From Candidatus Kuenenia stuttgartensis (GTDB lineage: Bacteria; Planctomycetota; Planctomycetia; Isosphaerales; Isosphaeraceae), in NCBI GenBank assembly GCA_945865635.1, contig CAMBEP010000015.1, positions 1 through 64,000 of the forward strand: DNA of 64,000 bases. Reading direction: 5' to 3'. This document shows, piece by piece, positions 27,379 to 36,127 of this stretch. How positions within the stretch are numbered: position 1 is the stretch's first letter; the number at the start of each line of letters is the position of its first letter. The notes under the pieces are model-generated. The model was given only the letters and a program-made list of their open reading frames with translations, was not told the DNA's origin and did no database searches. The translations under genes and the position numbers were made by a program.

Positions 27379-28758
27379 TTAAATCGGCCGATCTCGCTCA
27401 TCACTTTCCGCTTCGAATAACTCGCCGGCCAGCAGAGCAGCATCACGTTTGGTCTCAATTTTACGTTCCAACTGCGCCTCTCGCACCTTATCCAAAATCA
27501 CCTTGAAAATTGGGCCCGGCTTCACACCGAGTCGTGCCAAGTCGTGCCCTGTGAAGATCAAAGGCGGGTTGATCGGCCCCTGCGGCTCCTCTTTCAGATA
27601 ATACCGGCAATAGTCTACCTGACTGGTGTCGCCAGTACTGGCCAGGGCGTCCGCTTCATGAAGGTCAAGCAGTTCGTCAATTCCTGGCTCCGAGAGCATT
27701 TTTTTGAGCTTCGATTCACGCAATTTCATAGGCGAACCCAAATATTGGTGATATTCCACAAGCCATGTCACCCGCTGAATCTCTGCCGTTGAGAGCTTCA
27801 GTCGCGAGCAGACAAGTGACGCAATCTGCTTGCCATAAGTCTCGTGGCCATAAAATGTTCTACGGCCATTTTCAAGCTTTTCCGAGGCGGGCTTGCCAAT
27901 ATCATGAAGAAATGCCGCAAACGCCAGAGGGAAACTCGGACGCCCCGGCAAATAACCCATCACAGCCAGCGTATGTTCCCAAAGGTCGGCCTCCGGGTGT
28001 GCCTGTTTCTGCTGCGGCAGGCCAATCATAGGCAGTGCCTCGGGAATGATGGATTCGAGCAAGCCAGTTTCGCGAAGCAGCGTCATGCTCGCAACACGGC
28101 GTTTGTCAGGCAGCATCTTGCGCAATTCCTGGGCGATTCGCTCGATGGAAACCGTGTTTACCTCGCCGGCCATGGACTTGACGCCATGCAAAGTTTCAGG
28201 ATCAATTTTCAGGTCGAAACGGGCCGCAAAACGGACGGCACGCATGAGCCGGAGCTTGTCCTCTTTGAATCTGTCAAGCGGGTTGCCGATGGCGCGAAGG
28301 AAGCCGATCTTAAGATCGTCCAAGCCGCCCACATAGTCAATGATGCGTTTTTCGACTGGGTCGTAGAACATGCCATTGATGGTAAAATCTCGCCTTTGAG
28401 CGTCCTCTCTGGCGGTGCTGAACCGAACGGTGTCAGGCCGGCGGCCATCGAGATATTCGCCGTCGGACCTGAAGGTCGCGACTTCAATATCGCCAGTGTC
28501 AGGGCTCCCCTGCACCACAATGACGCCGAAGCTGGCGCCCACCGCCAGCGATCGCCGAAAGAGCCCGCGAACCTGATCGGGCAAGGCATTTGTCGCCACA
28601 TCGTAATCTGTAGGCTCCAGGCCGAGCATTAAATCTCTGACGCACCCGCCAGCGAAAATGGCTTCAAAACCAGCGTCTCGCAGGCGCTCAACCACAGATT
28701 TCGCAAAAATCCGCTTCGGGTTTGTTTCTTCGTCCGGAAACTGGCCAAGAACTTGCAT
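27379..28758 (-). CDS. CCA tRNA nucleotidyltransferase / poly(A) polymerase family with HD domain
   Basis: A 459-residue class II nucleotidyltransferase. The signature GGCVRDLMLG (near residue 37), the catalytic acidic pair in TDYDVAT (near 52) and the RRDFTINGM motif are present. A head/neck region follows and an HD-type domain comes after it (FAAFLHDIGKP, then HETYGKQ, near residues 280-310). Enzymes like this add CCA to tRNA 3' ends; A-adding and poly(A) versions are close relatives. The local tRNA-Ser gene lacks an encoded CCA, so a CCA-adding activity is needed. The exact specificity cannot be read by eye. Confidence 0.9.
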   Translation of the reverse strand: MQVLGQFPDEETNPKRIFAKSVVERLRDAGFEAIFAGGCVRDLMLGLEPTDYDVATNALPDQVRGLFRRSLAVGASFGVIVVQGSPDTGDIEVATFRSDGEYLDGRRPDTVRFSTAREDAQRRDFTINGMFYDPVEKRIIDYVGGLDDLKIGFLRAIGNPLDRFKEDKLRLMRAVRFAARFDLKIDPETLHGVKSMAGEVNTVSIERIAQELRKMLPDKRRVASMTLLRETGLLESIIPEALPMIGLPQQKQAHPEADLWEHTLAVMGYLPGRPSFPLAFAAFLHDIGKPASEKLENGRRTFYGHETYGKQIASLVCSRLKLSTAEIQRVTWLVEYHQYLGSPMKLRESKLKKMLSEPGIDELLDLHEADALASTGDTSQVDYCRYYLKEEPQGPINPPLIFTGHDLARLGVKPGPIFKVILDKVREAQLERKIETKRDAALLAGELFEAESDERDRPI

Positions 28759-28832
28759 CGATCGATCCTAAAAAACCGCTTTTTGGAACCATCCCAGAAG
28801 CCGCTTACGGCTAAGACCATTTAGAACTCAGG

Positions 28833-29492
28833 CTAAATCTGTTCGTCCACTTCAGCTTCCTCCAGGTCGATTCCCTCAAATTGGTCATCATCCTCATTCG
28901 CCTCCTCCGCTTCGTCGTCCTGGTCAGCTTCAGTATCTTCGTCGACAAGGCCCCAGTAGGCCACCCGGGTTTCTCCGTATTTGCGGAGATGCCAAGTGTC
29001 AAAATCGGGCAAGACTTCCGGATTCATTTTCCAGCGTGATTCCACAATCAGGATCGCCCCAAGGAGGACCCGTTCCATCAAGATCTTCAAATATTTCGAA
29101 AATCTTGTTGGGTGCATTTCATATTCCGGGAACGGCGGGTCTATGAAATAGATACCGGTTTCTTTGGGCCGGTGGCATTCGATCCAGCGATAAGCATTTG
29201 TGGGTATGACTTTGGCTTTATCCTGATACCGCAGATGGAGGATATTGCGGCGGATCAGATCCTGAGCTTTTTTGCCCAACTCGATATGCACTGTGGAGCG
29301 GGCCCCACGACTGAGCGCCTCAAGGCCCATGGCCCCTGTGCCTGCAAAGATATCGTAGAAGGGTTCGTTTTCGATGATCGGTCCCAGGATATTGAAGATG
29401 GCTTCGCGTCTGAGATCGCTTGTCGGCCTGATGGAACGGTCCATTGGTCCTTCGAGTTTGAATCCCTTACGCTCGCCGGCAATGATGCGCAT
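28833..29492 (-). CDS. rsmD: 16S rRNA (guanine966-N2)-methyltransferase with acidic C-terminal tail
   Basis: A 219-residue SAM-dependent methyltransferase starting MRIIAGERKGFKL, the standard RsmD start. The SAM-binding loop is DIFAGTGAMGLEALSRGA (near residue 47) and the catalytic motif IV is DPPF near residue 117. RsmD methylates G966 in the 30S subunit. Typical length is about 180-200 residues. The extra is a C-terminal tail of about 37 residues, very rich in Glu and Asp and beginning VDEDTEADQDDEAEE, whose role is unknown. It is head-to-head with the TPR/alpha-CTD gene. Confidence 0.93.
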   Translation of the reverse strand: MRIIAGERKGFKLEGPMDRSIRPTSDLRREAIFNILGPIIENEPFYDIFAGTGAMGLEALSRGARSTVHIELGKKAQDLIRRNILHLRYQDKAKVIPTNAYRWIECHRPKETGIYFIDPPFPEYEMHPTRFSKYLKILMERVLLGAILIVESRWKMNPEVLPDFDTWHLRKYGETRVAYWGLVDEDTEADQDDEAEEANEDDDQFEGIDLEEAEVDEQI

Positions 29493-29986
29493 CTGTTGGC
29501 TTGGACCTATGGTTTGATTTGTGGTCGAAGGGCGAGAACGATTCTCGTTTCAAGCCATTGAGTCTAACATTCAAAACGGGTTCTTGGCGAGTAATGGGCA
29601 ATAAATCCGCCAGATTGGGATCAAAAAAGTTTTCATGCAAGATAGACTTTGCAAAAAGGAACAGGGCTGCACCTAAGGGCCTGAGAGGGATTCGATATTC
29701 TGGGCAGGGCCAAAGCATTGGAGACCAAAGGGAGAGCATGAAAGCATTGATTAAAGGCTTATTTGCTGAGCCGCATGGCCTGCTTGAAGCCTTGAGTGTG
29801 ATGGAGCTAAATCACGTGGTTCGAGAGTGTTTGGCTGGATCAAGCAGAGATTTTCGTGAGAGATGGCCAGTGGCAAGGAAAAATAGTTCTGGGCTTTTTC
29901 GTATAATGGTGATATACTCCCACGTTCGGAAGGTCCGCACGTTGTGTGGTCTTGATGTATCAATCCGGCTGGGCAAGGCCAGGGAC
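29493..29986. other. Intergenic region between rsmD and the TPR/alpha-CTD gene
   Basis: About 490 bp between divergent genes. The plus frame of the downstream gene stays open throughout (from 29501). An in-frame ATG at 29739 is preceded by AGGGAG, but the encoded residues do not look protein-like and homologues of this family, as I know them, start near 29987. A TATAAT sits at 29902-29907, but no fitting -35 is seen 16-18 bp upstream. It probably holds the promoters of both genes. Confidence 0.4.
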
Positions 29987-31318
29987 ATGGTTGAACAATT
30001 CACAAGCGACGTTCGCACCCTGTTGGATCGTAATCCGTTTGACCAGAATACGGTCGCGGACTTGAAAGAAGCCCTATCGCGTGACCCTTCCAGGTACGCG
30101 ACATTGCGGGACGCAATCTCAACGATTCGCGATCGCAGCAAGGGCAAAATGACCGATGACGCCTTTGAGCGGCTTGGTGTGGCACACGTGCTTATGGGTC
30201 AGCACAGCCATGCCTTGGAAAGCCTCAATCAGGTGTCTGAAACAAAATCTGGTCTGGTGCACTTTTTCCGGGGTATTGCCCTGGAAAATCAGCAGCGCTG
30301 GAGAGAGGCGTCAGAGGCATTCATTGCCTCGGCCAAAGCCGAATTCGATGTGCGCAACTCCCGTCTTCACGAGGCTGGGTGCTACAGGCGAATGGGCTCG
30401 ATTGAGAAAGCCAAAGAGATTCTGGACAGCATGGCCGGCCTGGAAACAGCCGAGTACTTCTTTCAGAAGGGCAGTCTGCTAGCCTTGGATGGCGATCTGA
30501 AGGCCGCTGCGGTCGAGCTTGAGAAGTCGGTTCAGATGGATCGTTATCATACGGGATCCCTGTTTGAACTGGCCTATATCAACGACCTGTTTGGCAATGA
30601 TGACCGGGCCATGGAGTATTATCGCCAGTGTATTCAGCGTCCACCCGTACCGGTGTCGGCGCTGATCAATCTGGGGGTGATGTATGAGGATGAGAAGAAG
30701 TTCCGCGAAGCCGAAAAATGCTATCGTCAGGTTCTTTCCATTCTGCCCAGCCACCAGCGAGCCAAGCTTTTCCTGCGTGATTGTCTGGCAAGCCTGAGCG
30801 AGGTGATCGACGACGGTGCAGAACGCGACCTGCAAGCCACCATTGGTGTCTTCGGAACGCCGGTAACCGATTTTGAACTTTCTGTTCGAAGCCGCAACTG
30901 CCTGCGCAAGATGAATATCCGAACGCTTGGCGACTTGACTCGGATCACTGAAATTGCCCTGCTTTCCTCAAAGAATTTTGGCGAAACATCGCTGAATGAA
31001 ATCAAGGAAATGATGCAGTCCAAGAAACTGCGTCTGGGCATGGCTCTGGAAACACCGAAGACGGCTTCGGAACGACTGGTTGAGGCTCAGGAAGAAGTTT
31101 CACCGGAAGAGAAGGCGCTGCTCAACCAGCCTTTAAGTGTACTCAATCTTTCTGTTCGTGCCCGAAAGTGCATGACCAAGCTCAATATCAACACCATTGG
31201 CGAGCTGATTTCCCTTACGGGTGACAAGCTCATGGAATGTAAGAATTTCGGCGTGACTTCGCTCAATGAGGTTCGCGAAAAGCTTACGGTGTTGAACATC
31301 AAACTGCGTAACGACTGA
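29987..31318 (+). CDS. TPR protein with two C-terminal RNA polymerase alpha-CTD-like domains
   Basis: The ATG at 29987 starts MVEQFTSDVRTLLDRNPF, the likely true start; the product is 443 residues. Residues about 15-270 are helical repeats in TPR style (DAFERLGVAHVLMGQHSHALE, then ALINLGVMYEDEKKFREAEKCY). Two HhH units follow near residues 295-340 and 385-435. Both match the E. coli alpha-CTD (SVRSRNCLRKMNI...LGDL; SVRARKCMTKLNI...IGEL), with the NFG-SLNE hairpin. The Arg corresponding to alpha R265 is present in both. Such fusions are common in Planctomycetes; their role is unknown, though binding of UP-element-type DNA or activators is suggested. It heads a tight operon with tgt 10 bp downstream. 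Confidence 0.88.
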   Translation: MVEQFTSDVRTLLDRNPFDQNTVADLKEALSRDPSRYATLRDAISTIRDRSKGKMTDDAFERLGVAHVLMGQHSHALESLNQVSETKSGLVHFFRGIALENQQRWREASEAFIASAKAEFDVRNSRLHEAGCYRRMGSIEKAKEILDSMAGLETAEYFFQKGSLLALDGDLKAAAVELEKSVQMDRYHTGSLFELAYINDLFGNDDRAMEYYRQCIQRPPVPVSALINLGVMYEDEKKFREAEKCYRQVLSILPSHQRAKLFLRDCLASLSEVIDDGAERDLQATIGVFGTPVTDFELSVRSRNCLRKMNIRTLGDLTRITEIALLSSKNFGETSLNEIKEMMQSKKLRLGMALETPKTASERLVEAQEEVSPEEKALLNQPLSVLNLSVRARKCMTKLNINTIGELISLTGDKLMECKNFGVTSLNEVREKLTVLNIKLRND

Positions 31319-31328
31319 TTCGAATCTC

Positions 31329-32444
31329 GTGTCCAACGCATTAGACATGTCGATATGTGCAACTGACCCGGGCTGCTCAGCCCGGGTCGGTTTATTGACA
31401 CTTACAAACGGAACCGTCCAGACACCCGCCTTCATGCCGGTCGGGACTCAGGGCTCGATCAAGGGCCTGCTTTCCGAACAGGTTCGGGCCACTGGCGCCG
31501 AGATGATTCTTGCCAACACCTATCACTTGGCCCTGAGGCCGGGCGATGAAACCGTCGCCAGTCTGGGTGGACTCCATCAGTTTATGGCCTGGGACCGTCC
31601 GATCCTGACCGATTCAGGCGGCTTTCAGGTCTTCAGCCTGGCCGATCGGTGCAAGATGACGGAAAAGGGCGTGATATTTTCGTCTCATATTGATGGTCGC
31701 AAGTTTGAGTTGAATCCGGAAACGGCGATGGTGATTCAGCAGAATCTTGGTGCAGACATCGCAATGTGTCTTGACCATTGCCCGAAACTGCCAGCGGAAA
31801 AAACCGAGATTGCAGCGGCTGTCGAGCGGACGATTCGCTGGGCCAAAAGGTGCCGGGACTCTCACAGTCGGCCTGATCAGGCCTTGTTTGCGATAACTCA
31901 GGGGGCCTCTCATAAAGATCTTCGCGAGCAGTGTGCTGAGGAGCTGGTCGCAATGGATTTTTCAGGATATGCCGTGGGTGGTGTGAGCGTGGGCGAGGAC
32001 CGCGAGCATGTCCATGAAGCCCTTAGGGTCTCCACCCCCAAGCTGCCCTGGAACAAGCCGAGATATCTGATGGGGGTGGGCCGGCCGGAGGATCTTCTGA
32101 TTGCAATCGAGCATGGAATTGACATGTTTGACTGTGTCTGGCCGACACGCAATGGCCGGAATGCATCGTGCATGACATTTGATGGCACAATTCGGCTTCG
32201 CAATGCGGCCCACAAGGCAGACCCCCGGCCGCTCGAGGAAGATTGCCCGTGCATTGCCTGCCGCCAATACAGTCGTGCCTTTTTGAGGCACATGTTCATG
32301 TCAGGCGAGATGACGGGTCCCATTCTGGCGACGATTCATAACCTGACATTCCTGCAAAGATTGATGGAAATGGCCCGCTCGGCGATCATTCAGGGGCAAT
32401 ACTTGGCATTTTCGCGGGAATTACTTGCCAAATGGGCCAAATGA
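31329..32444 (+). CDS. tgt: Queuine/preQ1 tRNA-guanine transglycosylase
   Basis: A 371-residue TGT with start at GTG 31329. The family motifs are DSGGFQVFSL (near residue 97, holding an active-site Asp), GGVSVGE, MGVGRPEDLL, DCVWPTRNGR (near residue 262, nucleophile Asp) and the zinc site CPCIAC...H near residues 305-336. It exchanges guanine at position 34 of GUN-anticodon tRNAs for preQ1 in bacteria, a step of queuosine synthesis. The queD and queC genes needed for preQ1 are at 47.8-49.0 kb of this window. Stop and the following yajC frame are adjacent, and the tgt-yajC-secDF order is common in bacteria. Confidence 0.97.
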   Translation: MSNALDMSICATDPGCSARVGLLTLTNGTVQTPAFMPVGTQGSIKGLLSEQVRATGAEMILANTYHLALRPGDETVASLGGLHQFMAWDRPILTDSGGFQVFSLADRCKMTEKGVIFSSHIDGRKFELNPETAMVIQQNLGADIAMCLDHCPKLPAEKTEIAAAVERTIRWAKRCRDSHSRPDQALFAITQGASHKDLREQCAEELVAMDFSGYAVGGVSVGEDREHVHEALRVSTPKLPWNKPRYLMGVGRPEDLLIAIEHGIDMFDCVWPTRNGRNASCMTFDGTIRLRNAAHKADPRPLEEDCPCIACRQYSRAFLRHMFMSGEMTGPILATIHNLTFLQRLMEMARSAIIQGQYLAFSRELLAKWAK

Positions 32445-32492
32445 TTGCTACATTACGCCATTGAATCATTCTTCCCCAAGGATTCGACTCTC

Positions 32493-32840
32493 TTGTCAAC
32501 ACTTGAAACCATTCCGTTCCTGATCGCTCAAGCACCGCCTGCCGAAGGTGGTTTGAAGTCATTGCTTCCCATGGCGATCATGGTCGGCCTGGTGGTGGTC
32601 TACTACTTTTTGATCGTTGGCCTGCCACAGAAACGTCTTGAGCGCGAGCGTCGGAACATGCTCACGAGCCTCAAGAAAAATGACAAGGTACTGACCTCGG
32701 GTGGAATCTACGGTACTGTGGTTTCTGTAGATGAGAAACAAGATCGGGTTACCGTGAGGATTTGTGACGATCCTGCGGTACGGGTTCAGTTCAATGTACG
32801 AAGCGTCGCCCGTGTCTTGCGAGACGACGAACCAGCATGA
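32493..32840 (+). CDS. yajC: Sec translocon accessory protein YajC
   Basis: Start at TTG 32493 is chosen because AAGGA lies 10 bases upstream; the open frame extends to TTG 32445, directly after the tgt stop, as an alternative. The product is 115 residues. One membrane segment (LPMAIMVGLVVVYYFLIVGLP) is followed by the YajC signature PQKRLERERRNMLTSLKKNDKVLTSGGIYG and a basic/beta cytoplasmic part. YajC associates with SecDF in the inner membrane and is dispensable in E. coli. The downstream secDF gene confirms the call. Confidence 0.94.
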   Translation: MSTLETIPFLIAQAPPAEGGLKSLLPMAIMVGLVVVYYFLIVGLPQKRLERERRNMLTSLKKNDKVLTSGGIYGTVVSVDEKQDRVTVRICDDPAVRVQFNVRSVARVLRDDEPA

Positions 32841-32905
32841 TGGAATCAGGCGAGCGGTTCAGGAAAATCAATCGCCAATCTAAGTTCAGGAGATAGAGTC
32901 CCCCC

Positions 32906-35900
32906 ATGTCGTCCAACCAGAGATCCGTCGGGTATGTGCTGGGGCTGCTTGCAGCTTCTGTGTTGATTCCCCTGGCCATCATCAGTACCAAGGGTTTGAA
33001 GAAGGGGATCGACCTGTCGGGCGGGACGATTCTTGTTTATGAGATCGATTCAGCCAAACAGAAATCAAATATTGATATCAACGAGCTGATTTCGGCCATC
33101 AAACGCCGGATCAATCCGGACGGGATGAAGGATATCATGATTCGCCCGATTGGGTCGAATCGTGTGGAAGTGATTTATCCCGAAGCGACTTCGGAAGACG
33201 TTGAAAACACGAAGCGGTCGATCACCGATCAGGGTCTGCTCCAGTTCCGCATTCTGGCCACGCTCAAGCATGAAAAAGATCTGCTTCGTGAAGCCATGAA
33301 GCCAAACTTTCTGGAATGGCCCAACAAGAAGACGGCCTGGGTCAAATATGCAGACAGTTTAACCGCCAAGGATCGAAAAGATCTTCAAGCCAGCGGTCGG
33401 TCGCTGAAAGACCCTCAGGCCCGCTGGCGCAAGAACGAATTTGCCGGCTGGAATGTCTCTCTCGACGGTCTCACGCAGGCTGGAGAGTTGACCGTTGTAT
33501 CCAACGACTCCAGTAGCATGGTGATCAGTGGCGATGTGGGTTCAGGCAATCTGACAGGCTATGGTTTATTCAAAAACAAGAGCCAGTTGGGCGGCTTTGA
33601 CCCGAGCCAGTCGAAGTCTGTCAAAGAGATGACCGATGCGGCATCGACCGTGCCCAAGGACACTCCGATTGTCCGGGAACGGACATTGGTCCCTGGTCGA
33701 GTGGAGCGTTATGTTCTGGTTCAGATTCCACCGGAAACGCAGGATGTTTCTGGCCAGTATCTTGCCAGAGCCTTCATGACGCAGGACGGACGGATGAATC
33801 CGGCCGTAGGATTTGCGTTCAATCGCCGTGGGGCGACCAAGTTTGGTCGACTGACGCGCGAACACCTTCCTGAAGAAGGCGGCAACTTCAAATATCGGCT
33901 CGCCATTTTGCTGGATGATTACATCAATAGCGCCCCATCTCTAAATGCCGAAATCTCTGACAGTGGGATTATTGAAGGCGGCCAGAATGGATTCCCGGTT
34001 GGCGAAGTCAACTTTCTGCTCAGCATTCTCAATGCCGGCAGCCTGCCGGCGACATTGAATCCGACACCACTTCTGGAAGAAAAAGTGGGGCCGACACTTG
34101 GTCAGGACACGATCGCCAAAGGCATCCGAGCGATCTTCATATCGATGATCGTCGTGCCAATCTTCATGGTGATTTACTATCGCGTGAGCGGCCTGATTGC
34201 AGTCATCGCCCTGATTCTCAACCTGATTTTGCTGGTTGGTTTCATGTCATTGACGGCGTCTACCTTCACCCTGCCGGGCTTGGCGGGCCTTTCATTGACG
34301 ATTGGCATGGCGGTGGACGCCAACGTTCTGATTTTCGAACGTATGCGTGAGGAGAAGGATAAAGGCGCCTCGCTGCGTGAACAGGTGCGTAATGGTTTCG
34401 ACCGGGCCTGGACCACGATTCTCGATGCCAATATCACCACAGTCCTCTCCGGCATCGTCCTGTTTGTGATTGGCACCGAAGAGATCAAGGGCTTCGCCCT
34501 GACACTGATCATTGGCCTCGTCTGGAATCTCTTTACGGCTGTGTATGTGTCACGGGTACTGTTTGATTTCATGGTCGAAAAGGGCTTGATCAAAGAGTTG
34601 AGCATGATGCGGTTCATGTCCCGCACCTCGATCGATTTCGTGAGCAAGAGCCGATTGGCGGCCATGGTCTCGCTGGTCGTGATCGGCATTGGCCTGCTGG
34701 CCTTTGTGGCCCGTGTTTCGCAGGGCACCATGTTTAACATTGACTTTACGGGCGGCACACTTGTGACGATCCGTCTGAATCCACAAGATCCAGCCATTTC
34801 TGGCCTGAGCCTTGACAAGCGGTCGGGTTACGTTCGCGAAAAGGCGAGCGCCTTACCGGATGTGACAGTGGAATCGCTCAACGTGGAAAACGAAGTGGCA
34901 GGCACACGTTTCAATATTCGTACAAGCGATGAAAACCTCAGCAATGTTCAGTCCACGGTGAACACGGCCTTCGGAACAGCCCTTGAGCGTGTGAAAGTAA
35001 AAGTTGGGGACCGCCAGGTGGTGGAAGTTCCGAAGGAGGCGACAAAAGACAAGCCGGCCAGTGCTTTGGCAGATCCCGTATCAGCCAAGTATGAGCTGAC
35101 GCTCAATGTCAAGCAATCCGCCTCAAAGCTGACCCAACTCTTTAGGGATGTTCTGAGCAAGCCTGAGAATGGCGGCAAGGTTGCGAACCCCGAAAAGGCG
35201 TTTACGATAACGAATCCGGAAGCGGCCGCGATCACCCAGCCAGACTTGGCAAACGAGAAACTGGTCGTCCAAACCAGCTTGCCCGAAGTTCAGGCCAAGG
35301 CAAAGATTGAGGCTCTGGCAACCGCGGTGGCCAATGATCCGTCTCTGATGTTTGAGCGACTTTCAAATTTCGGTGGCACCGTGGCTGGCGAAACCCAGAT
35401 GCTCGCTATCTTTGCAACCGTTGCAAGCTGGGGCATTATCGCAGCCTACCTATGGTTTCGGTTTAAGTCCTGGACATATGGCTTCGCGGCTGTGCTGGCC
35501 CTGGTTCACGACGTGCTGGTCGCCTTGGGTGCAGTGGCCCTGACCTACTGGCTGGCGCAGATCCCCGTGATCTCAAGCTTCCTGATGATAGAACAGTTCA
35601 AAATCGACCTGCCCATGATTGCCGCCTTCCTGACCCTGATCGGATTCTCGGTCAACGATACGATCGTGATCTTTGACCGATTGCGGGAAATCAAGGGCAA
35701 GTCCGAAACCATCAATGCCAAGATCGTGAACGATGCACTCAACCAAACCCTAAGCCGAACGATCCTGACATCGCTCACGGCCTGGACAGTTGTTGCCATT
35801 ATCTATGTCTTTGGCGGCGAAGGCTTGCACGGCTTCTCATTCACCCTTGTGGTTGGCTTCCTGAGCGGTACCTACAGTACCATCTACATTGCCACCCCTG

Positions 35901-35983
35901 TCCTGATCCGGTGGCTCGGCCATGCCGACAAAAAGTCGGCCGCCAAGGCCCCTGCTGCACCTGGCACATTGGCCAAAGCCTGA
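32906..35983 (+). CDS. secDF: SecDF fusion, protein translocase proton-driven subunit
   Basis: A single chain of 1025 residues. SecD (about 1-560) has the first TM helix, GIDLSGGTIL, the P1 base and head with LLDDYINSAPSLN near residue 340, and a TM bundle with VDANVLIFERMREE. SecF (about 570-1015) has NIDFTGGTLVTIRL, a periplasmic stretch of about 230 residues (600-830), and a TM bundle with SVNDTIVIFDRLRE. Fused SecDF occurs in several phyla, including Planctomycetes. The acidic residues used for proton flow (D in VDANV, D in NDTIV) are present. The SecF periplasmic part is longer than in E. coli. It assists late translocation using the proton motive force. Confidence 0.97.
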   Translation: MSSNQRSVGYVLGLLAASVLIPLAIISTKGLKKGIDLSGGTILVYEIDSAKQKSNIDINELISAIKRRINPDGMKDIMIRPIGSNRVEVIYPEATSEDVENTKRSITDQGLLQFRILATLKHEKDLLREAMKPNFLEWPNKKTAWVKYADSLTAKDRKDLQASGRSLKDPQARWRKNEFAGWNVSLDGLTQAGELTVVSNDSSSMVISGDVGSGNLTGYGLFKNKSQLGGFDPSQSKSVKEMTDAASTVPKDTPIVRERTLVPGRVERYVLVQIPPETQDVSGQYLARAFMTQDGRMNPAVGFAFNRRGATKFGRLTREHLPEEGGNFKYRLAILLDDYINSAPSLNAEISDSGIIEGGQNGFPVGEVNFLLSILNAGSLPATLNPTPLLEEKVGPTLGQDTIAKGIRAIFISMIVVPIFMVIYYRVSGLIAVIALILNLILLVGFMSLTASTFTLPGLAGLSLTIGMAVDANVLIFERMREEKDKGASLREQVRNGFDRAWTTILDANITTVLSGIVLFVIGTEEIKGFALTLIIGLVWNLFTAVYVSRVLFDFMVEKGLIKELSMMRFMSRTSIDFVSKSRLAAMVSLVVIGIGLLAFVARVSQGTMFNIDFTGGTLVTIRLNPQDPAISGLSLDKRSGYVREKASALPDVTVESLNVENEVAGTRFNIRTSDENLSNVQSTVNTAFGTALERVKVKVGDRQVVEVPKEATKDKPASALADPVSAKYELTLNVKQSASKLTQLFRDVLSKPENGGKVANPEKAFTITNPEAAAITQPDLANEKLVVQTSLPEVQAKAKIEALATAVANDPSLMFERLSNFGGTVAGETQMLAIFATVASWGIIAAYLWFRFKSWTYGFAAVLALVHDVLVALGAVALTYWLAQIPVISSFLMIEQFKIDLPMIAAFLTLIGFSVNDTIVIFDRLREIKGKSETINAKIVNDALNQTLSRTILTSLTAWTVVAIIYVFGGEGLHGFSFTLVVGFLSGTYSTIYIATPVLIRWLGHADKKSAAKAPAAPGTLAKA

Positions 35984-36016
35984 TCCAAGGCTGATTCCGC
36001 TTCTTGATTGAATCAG

Positions 36017-36048
36017 AAAACGGCCCAAAACGGGCCGTTTTTTTTTCG
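36017..36048 (+). terminator. Rho-independent terminator after secDF
   Basis: Stem AAAACGGCCC (36017-36026) pairs with GGGCCGTTTT (36032-36041) around a 5-nt loop and is followed by seven or more T. It closes the TPR/alpha-CTD-tgt-yajC-secDF unit. Confidence 0.93.
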
Positions 36049-36127
36049 TCCATTCCCCTGATGTTTTTGAAAAAAAAATGTCTTTTGCCTATGATTGCAT
36101 AAACATCATGAACTTGAGGAATCGAAA

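Noticed and set aside
29902..29907. TATAAT as a promoter -10 before the TPR/alpha-CTD gene
   Set aside because: No TTGACA-like sequence is seen 16-18 bp upstream, so I list it only as a note and not as a promoter.
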